Assembly: GCA_963830485.1 (NCBI GenBank) | Contig: CAWHNE010000015.1 | Span: 124,001-188,000, forward strand | Direction of reading: 5' to 3' | From: CAIWHR01 sp963830485 | GTDB taxonomy: Bacteria > Pseudomonadota > Gammaproteobacteria > Burkholderiales > Casimicrobiaceae | DNA: 64,000 bases | Part shown: positions 53,139 to 62,175 of the stretch, piece by piece | How positions within the stretch are numbered: the stretch's first letter is position 1 | How the letters are laid out: each line of letters starts with the position of its first letter | Position numbers and translations under genes: made by a program | Notes under the pieces: model-generated | The model's input: only the letters and a program-made list of their open reading frames with translations | The model's database searches: none | What the model was told of the DNA's origin: nothing

Positions 53139-53494
53139 GATTTGCTCCTGATAGATCGTTGCCGGTAAACGGCCGGCATGCCGTGATGAAATTGCTATGT
53201 AAACAATTTAGGTCAACCTGTCAGCCAAGTCTGTGCGTTATCGAACAAAAGCGCGATGCGTTGAGCGCTTTCCTGCATACGCCATCGCAAGTAATCGGCA
53301 ATATATTCAGCGCCTTCCCGGACCTCATTTGTCGGTACCTGAGCGCTCGGACCGGCGTTGTCATCCCCTGGAAGGATCTGTGCGCTATAGCACATTGGAT
53401 TTAATCCAAATCAATGGACGTGATCGATTAACTGGGTAAACTGAAACGATAAGTTGGCTAGCCCAATAGCTTGTTAGCTGTCCTCGGGGGCTGG
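53139..53494. other. A/T-rich regulatory region before the Crp/Fnr gene
   Basis: 350 bases, noticeably less GC-rich than the rest. It includes the CsbD promoter on one side and the Crp/Fnr promoter on the other, and a palindrome at 53395. A 60-codon minus-strand frame from 53395 to 53213 (MCYSAQILPGDDNAG) has a plausible amino-acid mix but no homolog that I recognise. Confidence 0.45.
53395..53409. promoter_or_regulatory. Palindromic operator candidate TTGGATT-T-AATCCAA
   Basis: A perfect 7-bp inverted repeat around one base, about 85-100 bases before the possible Crp/Fnr starts. It is close in form to, but not the same as, the FNR box (TTGAT-N4-ATCAA). Autoregulation by the adjacent regulator is an inference. 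Confidence 0.45.
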
Positions 53495-54362
53495 ATGCTA
53501 GGATCGCAAGGGGTGCGACGGTGCCCAGAGGCGCGATTTGCGTTCAGGGATGGCAAGCGTGCGATATCCGCGCAGCACACGCCTAGGCACAATCACCTTC
53601 TTGCAGCACTGCCAGCGGACGACTATGAGCGTCTGCTGCCGCATCTAGAACCGGTTCCTTTGCCGCTGGGTTGGACCGTTCACGGCGCCGGCGACCGGGA
53701 AAAGTACCTGTATTTCGTCACTGCAGGCATCGTTTCCCGGTTCTGTGTGACGCACAGCGGGGCGTCGAAGGAATACGCGGTCACGGGCCGAGAAGGCGTG
53801 ATCGGCATTGCATCGTTCCTGGGCGGCGAAAGCACCCCAACCCGGGCGGGCGGACGTGCTGAGCGCCGGCCACGCTTACCGGTTGGGGGCGGATCTCCTG
53901 AAAGGCGAGATCGAGCACGACGGCCCGCTGCCGCGTTTACTTCTGCGTTACATCAAGGCACTGATCACGCAGGTCGGGCAGGTCGCGGCGTGCAACCGGC
54001 ATCATCCGCTGGAACAGCGACTCTGTCGCCGGATCTTGTCATGCCTGGACCGGTTGCCCTCGAACGAGCTGGTGATGACGCAGAAGATGATCGCCCGTAT
54101 GCTGGGCGTGCGCCGGGAAGGCGTCACGGAGGCCGCTGGACGGCTGCAACAAGCGGGGCTGATCCATTACCACCGCGGTCACATTGCCGTGCTCGATCGT
54201 CCCCAAATGGAGACGCACGTGTGCGAGTGCTATGCGGTTGTCAAACGGGCGTATGACGAATTGCTCCGCCCGACAAACACAAATGCCCACGTCGGCGTTC
54301 ACGGCACGCGGTGCCAGTTCGGCACCCAATGTGAGGGGCCCGCCCACGCCGAATTGATCTGA
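53495..54362 (+). pseudogene. Crp/Fnr-family regulator, frameshifted in the middle (possible sequence error)
   Basis: The cyclic-nucleotide-binding-like domain is in one frame (LPADDYERLLPHLEPVPLPL, YLYFVTAGIVSRFCVT, REGVIGIASFLGGEST). From about 53850 the protein continues one frame over: ADVLSAGHAYRLGADLLKGE, LLLRYIKALITQVGQVAACN, LEQRLCRRILSCLDRL, and the winged helix VMTQKMIARMLGVRREGVTE. The junction ACCCGGGCGGGCGGACGTG has one G too many. The C-terminal half alone is open from 53808. The start is uncertain; 53495 is the first in-frame ATG. No Fnr-type N-terminal cysteine cluster is seen. Confidence 0.75.
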
Positions 54363-54579
54363 CGGTATGCGTACTGCTGGTCCAGCGGTTCCCGAATCGA
54401 AGCGCCGCCCGAAATTCACCATAGGGAGCTGGGTGTGGACCGCTTTGGCCGGTGACGCCCGGCCGGGGCCAGAGGTGAACGACGGCCGATGACCGGGGCG
54501 AGTCTTCCGTCGTCACAGGGGCATCGTGCCGGAGATCTGTCGGATACACGACCTGAGTCTTCACACCAACGAGGAGAGC

Positions 54580-54777
54580 ATGACACGAATCCGCAATGGC
54601 GTTTGTGTAGGTCTGGCAATGAGTATCTTGATTTTCGGATTGGCCGCCTGCGAGAAAAAGGAAGGTCCGGCGGAACGCGCCGGCAAGCAACTCGACAAGG
54701 CAGTGGAAAAGGCGGGGGAAAAACTGGAGAAGGCAGGTCAGGACATCCAGGATGCAGCTAAGGACGCCAAGAAATAG
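54580..54777 (+). CDS. Small amphipathic lipoprotein
   Basis: 65 residues. Signal peptide with lipobox LAAC followed by EKKEGP (AMSILIFGLAAC). The mature part is a repeated amphipathic helix (KQLDKAVEKAGEKLEKAGQD), rich in Lys, Glu and Ala. Good GAGGAGA ribosome-binding site. Similar short lipoproteins occur next to stress genes; function unknown. Confidence 0.7.
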   Translation: MTRIRNGVCVGLAMSILIFGLAACEKKEGPAERAGKQLDKAVEKAGEKLEKAGQDIQDAAKDAKK

Positions 54778-54815
54778 AAAGGGAGTGTCACTGTGGCTGT
54801 GCCGAGGGGAACACA

Positions 54816-55772
54816 ATGCCGACCCCGCGTTGGCTGAAGAACCTGATCGACCTCGTACCGCCGGTCCGGGAGTCGCGGCGTTTTCGGTATTTCGATTTCT
54901 GGCGGCCTCACCCATTCCGACCGGACGACCGACATTTTCGCCTGGCGAACGCAGGGTGGCTCGCCGAGGCTTCGATGCTTGCGTACTCGGCGCCGGAGGA
55001 AGCACTCGGTATATTCGAGCGATTCGGCCAAGGCAGGACGGCCATCGAGTTCGTCGGAAACGCGGAGCGCGACACAACTTGCTATCTGCTGGTCAACGAC
55101 GCGTTTGTCGCCGTCGTCTTCCGGGGCTCGGAGATCCTCCGCCCGGATCGCTGGCGATCGCTCGACGATGCGTGGGCCAACCTCCGTGCCGTCGTGCTCG
55201 ACTGGTGGGGCAACGCAGAAACGCCGCTGCTGCCGGTGCGACGGCGCTCGCCTCGACGGGTGCACGCTGGCTTTCTGCACGACCTTGACACCATCTGGCC
55301 GGCCATCGGCCCGCGACTCGAGCGACTGCGGCGAATGCGGCCCGGGCGGCGGGTCTGGTTCGCCGGACACAGCCTCGGCGGCGCGCTGGCGACGCTCGCG
55401 GCCGAACGCTACCCGCATACGACCGGCATCTACACCTTCGGTGCGCCGCGGGTGGGCAACGCATCCTTTGCGCAGGCGTTTCGCGTCCCAGCGTTCCGAA
55501 TCGTGAATAACAATGACATCACGGCATGGGTGCCGCCGCCGTGGGTCGGCGGTTTCCGCCATGTCGGGCACGAAATCCTGATCACCGCGTCAGGAGAACT
55601 GGTCGAGGGGCCATCGGTTCTCTTCGAGCTGTCCGATCTGGTGCGAGGATACTTCTGGCAAGCCAGGCGAGTACTCGGCGGGGACGTGGCATCCGTCGCA
55701 ATCGACTCGATCTATGACCATTCGCCGTTGCTGTACGTACGCTGCCTCCGGCAGTGCGCGATTGCCGGGTAA
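54816..55772 (+). CDS. Class 3 lipase family protein
   Basis: 318 residues, alpha/beta hydrolase. The nucleophile elbow GHSLGGALATLAAERY lies near residue 187, a YTFGAPRVGNASF segment follows, NNNDITAWVPP near 231 gives the catalytic Asp, and YDHSPLLYV near 301 gives the His. No clear signal peptide, so it may act inside the cell or on the membrane. It starts 38 bp after the lipoprotein gene on the same strand. Confidence 0.85.
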   Translation: MPTPRWLKNLIDLVPPVRESRRFRYFDFWRPHPFRPDDRHFRLANAGWLAEASMLAYSAPEEALGIFERFGQGRTAIEFVGNAERDTTCYLLVNDAFVAVVFRGSEILRPDRWRSLDDAWANLRAVVLDWWGNAETPLLPVRRRSPRRVHAGFLHDLDTIWPAIGPRLERLRRMRPGRRVWFAGHSLGGALATLAAERYPHTTGIYTFGAPRVGNASFAQAFRVPAFRIVNNNDITAWVPPPWVGGFRHVGHEILITASGELVEGPSVLFELSDLVRGYFWQARRVLGGDVASVAIDSIYDHSPLLYVRCLRQCAIAG

Positions 55773-55828
55773 AGCCGGCCGCCGACAATCGACTACCCGA
55801 GGCGGGGGAGTGCGCAGCGAAAATCGGG

Positions 55829-56389
55829 ATGAAATCGGTACTGGTCATCTACGGCACGACAGAAGGTCAGACCCGCAAGGTCGCGGAGTTTATGGCCAAT
55901 GCGTTGAGAGCCCATAGTGTGGAAATTGATCTTGTGGACAGCGCGGCAGCGCGCGCCGCGCTGGTCGAACCGGTCTACGCGGCCGCGATCGTGTGCGCGT
56001 CTCTCCACCTAAACAAGTATCAAGCTTCGCTCCTGCGATTCGTGAAAGACAACAAGACATGGCTCGCCGGATTACCGGCCGCCTTTGTTTCGGTCAGCAT
56101 GACGGCCGCATTGAAGGACGACCGAAGTCGTGCCCAGCTGCGGGAGATCGCGGAGGCGTTCTTCCGGAAAGCCGATTGGACGCCGGCGATCACCCAGCAT
56201 GTGGCCGGTGCGCTGCGGTACACGCAGTACGGCTATTTCAAGCGATTGATCATGAGGCTGATCGCCAGGCACCAAGGTGGAGACACCGACACGTCGCGCG
56301 ATCATGAGTACACCGACTGGGATGCTTTGACCCGTTTCGTCGAGACCTTCTTGGCTGCGATTCCATTGAGGAAGGGTGTTCACAACTAG
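55829..56389 (+). CDS. Flavodoxin-domain protein (HemG-like)
   Basis: 186 residues. The FMN phosphate loop is VIYGTTEGQTRKVAEFM (residues 5-21). The later parts (AAIVCASLHLNKYQASLLRF, AFVSVSMTAALKDDRS, YTQYGYFKRLIMRLIARHQG) resemble menaquinone-dependent protoporphyrinogen oxidase HemG, which oxidises protoporphyrinogen IX using quinone. The ATG at 55829 is chosen since it starts directly at the first strand. A regulatory flavodoxin with another partner is also possible. Confidence 0.78.
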   Translation: MKSVLVIYGTTEGQTRKVAEFMANALRAHSVEIDLVDSAAARAALVEPVYAAAIVCASLHLNKYQASLLRFVKDNKTWLAGLPAAFVSVSMTAALKDDRSRAQLREIAEAFFRKADWTPAITQHVAGALRYTQYGYFKRLIMRLIARHQGGDTDTSRDHEYTDWDALTRFVETFLAAIPLRKGVHN

Positions 56390-56505
56390 TCGGCGAAGCG
56401 CCGGCCCTTGTTGGGCAGATGGTCGCCATGGCCTTCGTTGCCCTGGCGGATATCTGCGGGAAGCTTAGACTGCAGCGGTCCGACAGTCGGAAACGGGGAG
56501 GGAAC

Positions 56506-58194
56506 ATGGTGGACAAGATCTGGCTCAAGAGCTACCCCGTGGGCATGCCCGCCGAGATCGATGCCGACCTGTTCGCGTCCATCCCGGACCTGTTCGAGAA
56601 GATCGCCGTCAAGTTTTCGGACAAGCCGGCCTATCACAATCTCGGTTGCACGATGAGCTATGCCGCACTGGAACGGCTGGCGCGCGATTTTGCCGCCTTC
56701 CTGCAAGCACTGCCCGGCATGACCAAGGGCGACCGTGTCGCACTCATGGCGCCCAATCTGTTGCAATTTCCGGTGGCACTTTTCGGCATACTGCGGGCCG
56801 GCATGACCGTGGTGAACGTCAATCCGCTGTACACGCCGCGCGAGCTCGAGCACCAGTTGAAAGACTCCGGCGCGAAGGCGATCGTCATTCTCGAGAACTT
56901 TGCCAATACGCTGCAGCAAGTGCTCGGCAGCACTCCCGTCGAGCACGTGATTACCACGCAGGTGGGCGACATGCTGCCGCCGCCGAAGCGCTGGGTCGTC
57001 AATCTGCTCGTCAAGAAGGTAAAGAAGATGGTCCCCGCATGGCGCATCGACGGCGCCATCGGGTTCCGGGCGGCGCTCGCGCGCGGCGCGGCGGCGCCGT
57101 TCAAGCCGGTCGAGGGGTCGCGGGACGACATCGCGTTCCTGCAGTACACCGGCGGCACCACCGGCGTCGCGAAGGGCGCAATGCTGACCCACCGCAACGT
57201 GCTCGCCAATCTGGAGCAGACCGGCGTGTGGGTCTCGGGCAGCTTCCAGGAGGGCACCGAAATCGTCATGGCGCCCTTGCCGATGTATCACATCTTCTGT
57301 CTCACCTCGACGCTGTCGTTCATGAAGTGGGGCAGCCTCATCGTACTCATCACCAATCCACGCGACATGCCGGCCTTCGTCAAGGAACTGGGAAAGTGGA
57401 AGTGGAGCGTCATGACCGGCGTCAATACGCTGTTCAATGGCCTCTTGAACACGTCGGGATTCCAGCAGCTCGACTTTTCGGCGTTGAAAGTGGTGGTCGG
57501 CGGCGGCGCGGCGGTGCAAAGGCCGGTGGCCGAGCGCTGGCATCAAGTGACCGGAGGCTACATCACCGAAGCCTATGGCCTCACGGAGGCATCGCCGGGT
57601 GCCTGCGCCAATCCTCTGAGAACGCCGTGGAACGGGACGATCGGCCTGCCCTTCCCCTCGACGGATGTATCGATCCGTGACGACGGCTTCAACGAGTTGC
57701 CTGTCTGGAGCGGCACTGGAGACATCGACAAGCACACCGGCGAGCTCTGTATTCGCGGCCCGCAGGTGATGAGGGGCTACTGGAACAATCCGGAGGAGAC
57801 CGCCAAGGTGATGCAGGACGGCTGGTTGAAGACGGGCGACATCGGATATCTGAATGCCGAGGGCTACGTTGCGATCACCGATCGCAAGAAGGACATGATC
57901 CTGGTATCGGGCTTCAACGTTTACCCGAACGAAATCGAGAGCGTGGTGGCGACCCACCCGGGCGTGCTCGAATGCGGTGCGGTGGGCGTGCCCGACGAAC
58001 GATCAGGGGAGGCGGTGAAGGTGGTGATCGTGAAAAAGGATCCGAATCTCACCAGGGAAGACGTCATCGATCATTGCAAGACCCAACTGACCGGCTACAA
58101 GGTGCCGCGCCACGTCGAGTTCCGCAATGTCTTGCCGAAGACGCCGATCGGGAAAGTGCTGCGGCGCGACCTGCGCAACGAGCCGAAGGAGTAG
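56506..58194 (+). CDS. fadD: Long-chain fatty-acid-CoA ligase
   Basis: 562 residues, ANL superfamily. Activates fatty acids as acyl-AMP then acyl-CoA. The AMP motif is YTGGTTGVAKGAMLTH near residue 213, then EAYGLTEASPG near 360, the hinge GWLKTGDIGYLNAEGY near 440, and the catalytic lysine end TPIGKVLRRDLR near 546. GGGGAGGGAAC lies before the ATG. A scrap of a second ligase gene lies at 52.6 kb. Confidence 0.92.
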   Translation: MVDKIWLKSYPVGMPAEIDADLFASIPDLFEKIAVKFSDKPAYHNLGCTMSYAALERLARDFAAFLQALPGMTKGDRVALMAPNLLQFPVALFGILRAGMTVVNVNPLYTPRELEHQLKDSGAKAIVILENFANTLQQVLGSTPVEHVITTQVGDMLPPPKRWVVNLLVKKVKKMVPAWRIDGAIGFRAALARGAAAPFKPVEGSRDDIAFLQYTGGTTGVAKGAMLTHRNVLANLEQTGVWVSGSFQEGTEIVMAPLPMYHIFCLTSTLSFMKWGSLIVLITNPRDMPAFVKELGKWKWSVMTGVNTLFNGLLNTSGFQQLDFSALKVVVGGGAAVQRPVAERWHQVTGGYITEAYGLTEASPGACANPLRTPWNGTIGLPFPSTDVSIRDDGFNELPVWSGTGDIDKHTGELCIRGPQVMRGYWNNPEETAKVMQDGWLKTGDIGYLNAEGYVAITDRKKDMILVSGFNVYPNEIESVVATHPGVLECGAVGVPDERSGEAVKVVIVKKDPNLTREDVIDHCKTQLTGYKVPRHVEFRNVLPKTPIGKVLRRDLRNEPKE

Positions 58195-58296
58195 CGGCAT
58201 ACTTTGCCGCCAACCACGGCGCCTCGCGTGCGTTTTCCTTCTCGGACGTGCCGGCGCTGGCGGCCCCTTGCGGACGGTCGTCGCAAGACGGACAGC

Positions 58297-58977
58297 CTAG
58301 AGCGCGCTGGCGATCGTATTGATGCTGAGCGCTAGCACCGCGATGTTGAAGATGAATGCCAGCACGCCGTGCACCAACGTCATCCGGCGCATGATCGGCG
58401 AGATCACCTGGACGTCCGAAACCTGTGACGTCATGCCGACGACGAACGAGTAGTAGGCAAAGTCCATGTAGTCCGGGTTGGCGCCACCCGGGAACGCGAG
58501 CCCACCCGACCTCGGAGGCTGTTGCTGTTCATCGCGGTAGTAGCGGCGCGCGTAGTGGAATCCGAAGACGGTCTGGATCAGCAACCAGGACGACATCAGC
58601 GCCGCGATCGTCAGGGCAAGGTGCCACGCCTTCGGCCAGAACGCGAGCCCCTTGATGGTGGCCACGACGAACCCGATCGCCACGACGCTGGCGCACGCGG
58701 CCCCCAGCACGAACAGGAAGATGATGTAGCCGCTCGTGTCCTGCGCCAGCGCATGGGCGCGCGTCGATCGCGCGTCCGCGCGTCCGATGATCGTCCATGC
58801 GAGTCCGAGATAGATGAGGGTGCCGGCATCCCAGCTCGCAACGAGCCGCGTATGCCAGGAAACGGAATCAGGCACCACGGCATAGGCGGCGATCGCGATC
58901 GCCAACGCGGCCGCCAGTCGTTGTTTGGCCCCGAGGCGGTCGATCCACAGGGCGTGATTGGGAGGGGTTCGGGCCAC
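58297..58977 (-). CDS. DUF1345 family membrane protein
   Basis: 226 residues with about five hydrophobic segments, including AAALAIAIAAYAVVP near residue 22, FVLGAACASVVAIGFVVATI near 90, and a final IFNIAVLALSINTIASAL. The conserved DYMDFAYYSFVVGMTSQVSD block near 168 is the DUF1345 signature. Function unknown. Convergent with fadD and divergent from the next gene. Confidence 0.82.
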   Translation of the reverse strand: MARTPPNHALWIDRLGAKQRLAAALAIAIAAYAVVPDSVSWHTRLVASWDAGTLIYLGLAWTIIGRADARSTRAHALAQDTSGYIIFLFVLGAACASVVAIGFVVATIKGLAFWPKAWHLALTIAALMSSWLLIQTVFGFHYARRYYRDEQQQPPRSGGLAFPGGANPDYMDFAYYSFVVGMTSQVSDVQVISPIMRRMTLVHGVLAFIFNIAVLALSINTIASAL

Positions 58978-59110
58978 GGTCGTTCGCGATCGTTCGACGT
59001 CGTGCTCACATTGTAATCGCGGACCAGGCCCTGTGTGCGGCAGCGCACCGACTGTGCTTCACGCAGCGAATAAGCTGCAAGCCGATCTATGTTCGCGAAG
59101 GAGATTCACG

Positions 59111-59359
59111 ATGACTATGAACAGGCTCTGGGCGTTGCCGCTCGCCCTCGTCGGAGGCGTGGCGATCGGTGCCGCCCTCGCGCTGCGTCGAGGCAAAGAG
59201 CATCGCCATGCCAGGCGCCAGCACAAGGAGGACTTGCAGGCGTGGGAAGGCGAGGGCGGCAGCCTGGCGATACCGGCGATGCCCGACACGAACGCTGAAT
59301 TCCGCGTCGGCAAACGCCTTCAACCAGGAGAGATGCACCATGCACCGAACGCTATGTAA
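59111..59359 (+). CDS. Small single-span membrane protein
   Basis: 82 residues from ATG 59111 with AAGGAG before it. One hydrophobic segment (LWALPLALVGGVAIGAALAL) near the start, then a basic His/Arg-rich stretch and an acidic Trp-containing tail. No family recognised. Its 3' end overlaps the next gene by 20 bases, so the two are likely translated together. Confidence 0.6.
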   Translation: MTMNRLWALPLALVGGVAIGAALALRRGKEHRHARRQHKEDLQAWEGEGGSLAIPAMPDTNAEFRVGKRLQPGEMHHAPNAM

Positions 59360-60002
59360 CGCCTTCGTTGTCCTTGGCATTGCCGCGGCTGGAACCGCAT
59401 CGGCGAATGTCACGTTCTACGAAGGCGAGAATTTCGCCGGCCGCGAGATCACGATCGACCAGTCCGTGTCCAATTTCGATGGCCGTACGCGGTTCAACGA
59501 TCGCGCCCGTTCGGCGATCGTCAACAGCGGGCAATGGGAAATGTGCGTCGATGCCGAGTTCAGTGGCGGATGCCAGATCCTTGGGCCGGGACGCTATCCG
59601 GATCTCGGTGGCTTCGCGGGTCGCGTGAGCTCGGCGCGCCCGGTTTCGACCGCGGTCATGTCGGGCTACCGCGGGAGCGGCCACAGGGAGGTGGCCAACG
59701 GTAACAGAGGAGTCAGTGCCACGCTGTACGAAGGCAGGAACCTCTCCGGACGCTCGTTCTCGCTCGGCAGTGCCACCATGGCGAATCTCGATGGAACCGG
59801 GTTCAACGACCGCGCATCATCATTGCGCGTCGAAGGTGGCTATTGGGTCTTCTGCAGCGATGCCAACTTCGGCGGCGAATGTCGCACATTCGGCCCCGGG
59901 GAATACGCGAGTCTGCCGCCCGGATTCAACAACATGATCTCCTCCGGCCGCCGGATTTCGGACGACTATCCGTACAACCAGAGTCCGAACTGGCAGCGAT
60001 AG
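59340..60002 (+). CDS. Secreted beta/gamma-crystallin domain protein
   Basis: 220 residues with a signal peptide (CNAFVVLGIAAAGTASA). Two crystallin domains follow: VTFYEGENFAGREITIDQSV near residue 23 and ATLYEGRNLSGRSFSLGSAT near 128, each with a matching later strand (GQWEMCVDAEFSGGCQILG and GYWVFCSDANFGGECRTFGP). The motif NDRASS in the second domain fits the calcium-binding N/D-N/D-X-X-S/T-S pattern, and NDRARS in the first is a near match. Paired cysteines suggest disulfides. It is probably a calcium-stabilised envelope or spore-coat-like stress protein. Confidence 0.85.
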   Translation: MHRTLCNAFVVLGIAAAGTASANVTFYEGENFAGREITIDQSVSNFDGRTRFNDRARSAIVNSGQWEMCVDAEFSGGCQILGPGRYPDLGGFAGRVSSARPVSTAVMSGYRGSGHREVANGNRGVSATLYEGRNLSGRSFSLGSATMANLDGTGFNDRASSLRVEGGYWVFCSDANFGGECRTFGPGEYASLPPGFNNMISSGRRISDDYPYNQSPNWQR

Positions 60003-60163
60003 CGCCCGAACGCCGCCGCCGGGGGCACCATGGTTGCTGCTCAACGGCGATTCAGTGCCCGAACGATCTGCGGCGCCGTGCAATGACAATGCCGGCGGGC
60101 ACAGGACGGACCTCTAGCAAGCAGCTTGACGACTTGTTTGACGGCAACGAACGTGGTCAACGA

Positions 60164-60670
60164 CTAGGGCCGGGTCTTTCGACCAGTGGCCGCAACATCA
60201 GGTTGAATTGGCGCCGGCGAGACATCGGCGAGTACCAGCGTTCTTCCATCGTGCTCGAGTTTCTTGCCAGGAGGCAGCGTGAGATAGGGCCCGGATTCGT
60301 CGGCGGTGAGTCCGTAGGTGAAACTCATCGAGCGCTGATGGTAACTGCCGGCCCCGTAGCCCTTCATGAGGCTCAGGCGCTTGAAACGATAGGTTCCCGT
60401 TGTGCCATTGCTGCACCGCATTTGGCCCGAGCCACCAAGTTCGGCGCTGGAAGTGAACTGTCCCACACAGGTAACTTCCGGGTTCCGTTGTGAGTGGATA
60501 GCGATTGTTCCCGCCCCGCTAAGATGGCCTTCGGCCTCGCCCAGAAAGAGGTCATTCGCCATGATTGCGATGACTGGGCCGGTCTTGGAAAACAGCTCTG
60601 CCGCTGTCGCGGTTGTGCCCTCGGCAAGCCCGAGAGAAGCTGCGAGACACGCAATGAGCGTCTTGTACAT
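60164..60670 (-). CDS. Secreted hypothetical protein
   Basis: 168 residues with a signal peptide ending ATA before AELF. The mature part is beta-rich with conserved-looking blocks: LSGAGTIAIHSQRNPEVTC, QFTSSAELGGSGQMRC, GTYRFKRLSLMKGYGAGSYH and MSFTYGLTADESGPYL. Two cysteines may form a disulfide. I recall this as a conserved proteobacterial secreted family without known function. Confidence 0.65.
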   Translation of the reverse strand: MYKTLIACLAASLGLAEGTTATAAELFSKTGPVIAIMANDLFLGEAEGHLSGAGTIAIHSQRNPEVTCVGQFTSSAELGGSGQMRCSNGTTGTYRFKRLSLMKGYGAGSYHQRSMSFTYGLTADESGPYLTLPPGKKLEHDGRTLVLADVSPAPIQPDVAATGRKTRP

Positions 60671-61084
60671 TGCAGCCAGCTCCGTTGCCGGTGCCGCTTT
60701 TCGATGGAATGTGTGGCCCGAGAATTCGTGTGGAGGATCGCGGGCGCGTACCTGAAATCTATGAAGTCAGCCGCCAGAATCCTCCGATGGGATGGCGGAT
60801 TCGGTGCGTTACCGCACATTGCACGATGAAAGTTCGCGGCCAGCGGAATTCCGCTTGAACAAGAAGCTAGCGTCGGCCGCAGATGCGGCAGTTGCAGTTG
60901 CGCTGGCCCTTGTCCGGTACGCAGGACTTGCCGAGTGTCTATCGGGAAGTGCCGTGGCCCGAAGCAAAAAGAGTCGGCGCTATGCGCGACGGCGCACATA
61001 CGCCATCGATAACTTGGCGTATTGGTATAAGCGAGCGTAGGTGTGATCACCTCATTCACGCCAACGACTTCAAAAGGAAGCATT
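60671..61084. other. Intergenic region before hsp20
   Basis: About 400 bases, free of supported genes. It must contain the hsp20 promoter. No clear sigma-32 consensus or ROSE-type thermometer could be confirmed by eye. Confidence 0.4.
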
Positions 61085-61510
61085 ATGCAAAACCCTATCT
61101 CGTACGATGGACGGACTGAAACCGGTCTCGACGAATTGTTCCGCGGCTTCTTCAAGCCTGTACGCGTGGAAGGCGCACCTACCCCGGTAATGATCAAAAT
61201 GGATGTGACGGAAACCGAGAACGGTTACCTGATCCATTCCGAAATGCCGGGCGTGAAGAAGGATGCAATCGACGTCGCGATCGAGGGTAACCAGGTCACT
61301 ATCACGGCCGAAGTCAAGCAGGAATGGGAAAAGAAAGAAGGCGACAGGATGCTGCGCAACGAGCGCTATTTCGGCAACATCTATCGCAGTTTCACACTAC
61401 CGGCTGAGCTAGATCAGTCGGCGTGCGAGGCCACCTACGACAACGGCATCCTCGAGCTCAAGCTAGTGCGAAAGGCGGCAGCGCCAGGGAAGAGGCTGGC
61501 TATCCGGTGA
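61085..61510 (+). CDS. Hsp20/alpha-crystallin small heat-shock protein
   Basis: 141 residues. ATP-independent holdase chaperone. The N-terminus (LDELFRGFFKPVRVEG) precedes the alpha-crystallin domain: IKMDVTETENGYLIHSEMPG, KDAIDVAIEGNQVTITAEVK, then FGNIYRSFTLPAELDQSACE and DNGILELKLVRK (about residues 36-132). It lacks a clear C-terminal I-x-I motif beyond KRLAIR. Start ATG has AAAAGGAAG before it. Confidence 0.93.
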   Translation: MQNPISYDGRTETGLDELFRGFFKPVRVEGAPTPVMIKMDVTETENGYLIHSEMPGVKKDAIDVAIEGNQVTITAEVKQEWEKKEGDRMLRNERYFGNIYRSFTLPAELDQSACEATYDNGILELKLVRKAAAPGKRLAIR

Positions 61511-61540
61511 CCTGCAACACACTGAAGGGATCACGTTCTT

Positions 61541-61599
61541 CCGACGGTCGCAAGTTGCCGTAAAGCCACCTCCGGGTGGCCGGCAAGTTGCGACGTCGG
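61541..61599. repeat. Two-level hairpin downstream of hsp20
   Basis: The outer arms CCGACGGTCGCAAGTTGCCG (61541-61560) and CGGCAAGTTGCGACGTCGG (61581-61599) pair over about 18 bases with one bulge and one mismatch. Inside is a perfect GCCACC-TCCG-GGTGGC hairpin. No T-run follows, so it is not a standard terminator. It lies 30 bases after the hsp20 stop. Confidence 0.75.
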
Positions 61600-61780
61600 G
61601 ATAACGGGCAAGAAAATGGGCTCGCTGTTGCGCGGAGCGGGCGGGCACATGGCAAGGGGCCGGTGCAATCGCATTGGCCCCTTGGTCTTTCGGCGTGCCG
61701 CTGTTCACCTCGCTCTTGGTTGGTGGGCGGCGCGGTCCGATTTGTCGCTCATGGTCTCCCCGATGTGAGACCAACACGGC

Positions 61781-61933
61781 TCACCTCGGCCGGTCGGCGG
61801 GCGGGCGTACCGAGCAAAATGTCGCGGACCAGTTCGGCCCCGCGCCGAAGTCTTCGAAGGCGCAGGAGGCTAGGATCAGCGCCAGAACAATCCAATAGAC
61901 GGCTCCCCACCGGCGGAATTTGGCAACGGTCAT
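61781..61933 (-). CDS. Very small putative lipoprotein
   Basis: 50 residues: MTVAKFRRWGAVYWIVLALI then LASC as a lipobox and a short mature part. The leader is convincing but the gene is tiny and lacks homologs that I recall; the ribosome-binding site is weak. Could be spurious. Confidence 0.35.
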   Translation of the reverse strand: MTVAKFRRWGAVYWIVLALILASCAFEDFGAGPNWSATFCSVRPPADRPR

Positions 61934-62175
61934 ATGTGCATTGTAGACCGGGAATCGTGCCCGGCGCGGACGCACACCGCGAATCCCGCCTGCCTCGGCA
62001 GCAATCATCGGCGCCAAGGCGTGAACGTTGCCGCGCCCAGCCGGCGCACTTCCGGCTAGCCGATGATCTGCCACTCGCGATAGCGGTTCGCCATGATGTG
62101 TCGCTCGGCGACGAATCGGCAGCGCATGGAGCGGACCGGGCGTTCTGCGATGTTACGTTACCGCTTGCGGTTGGC

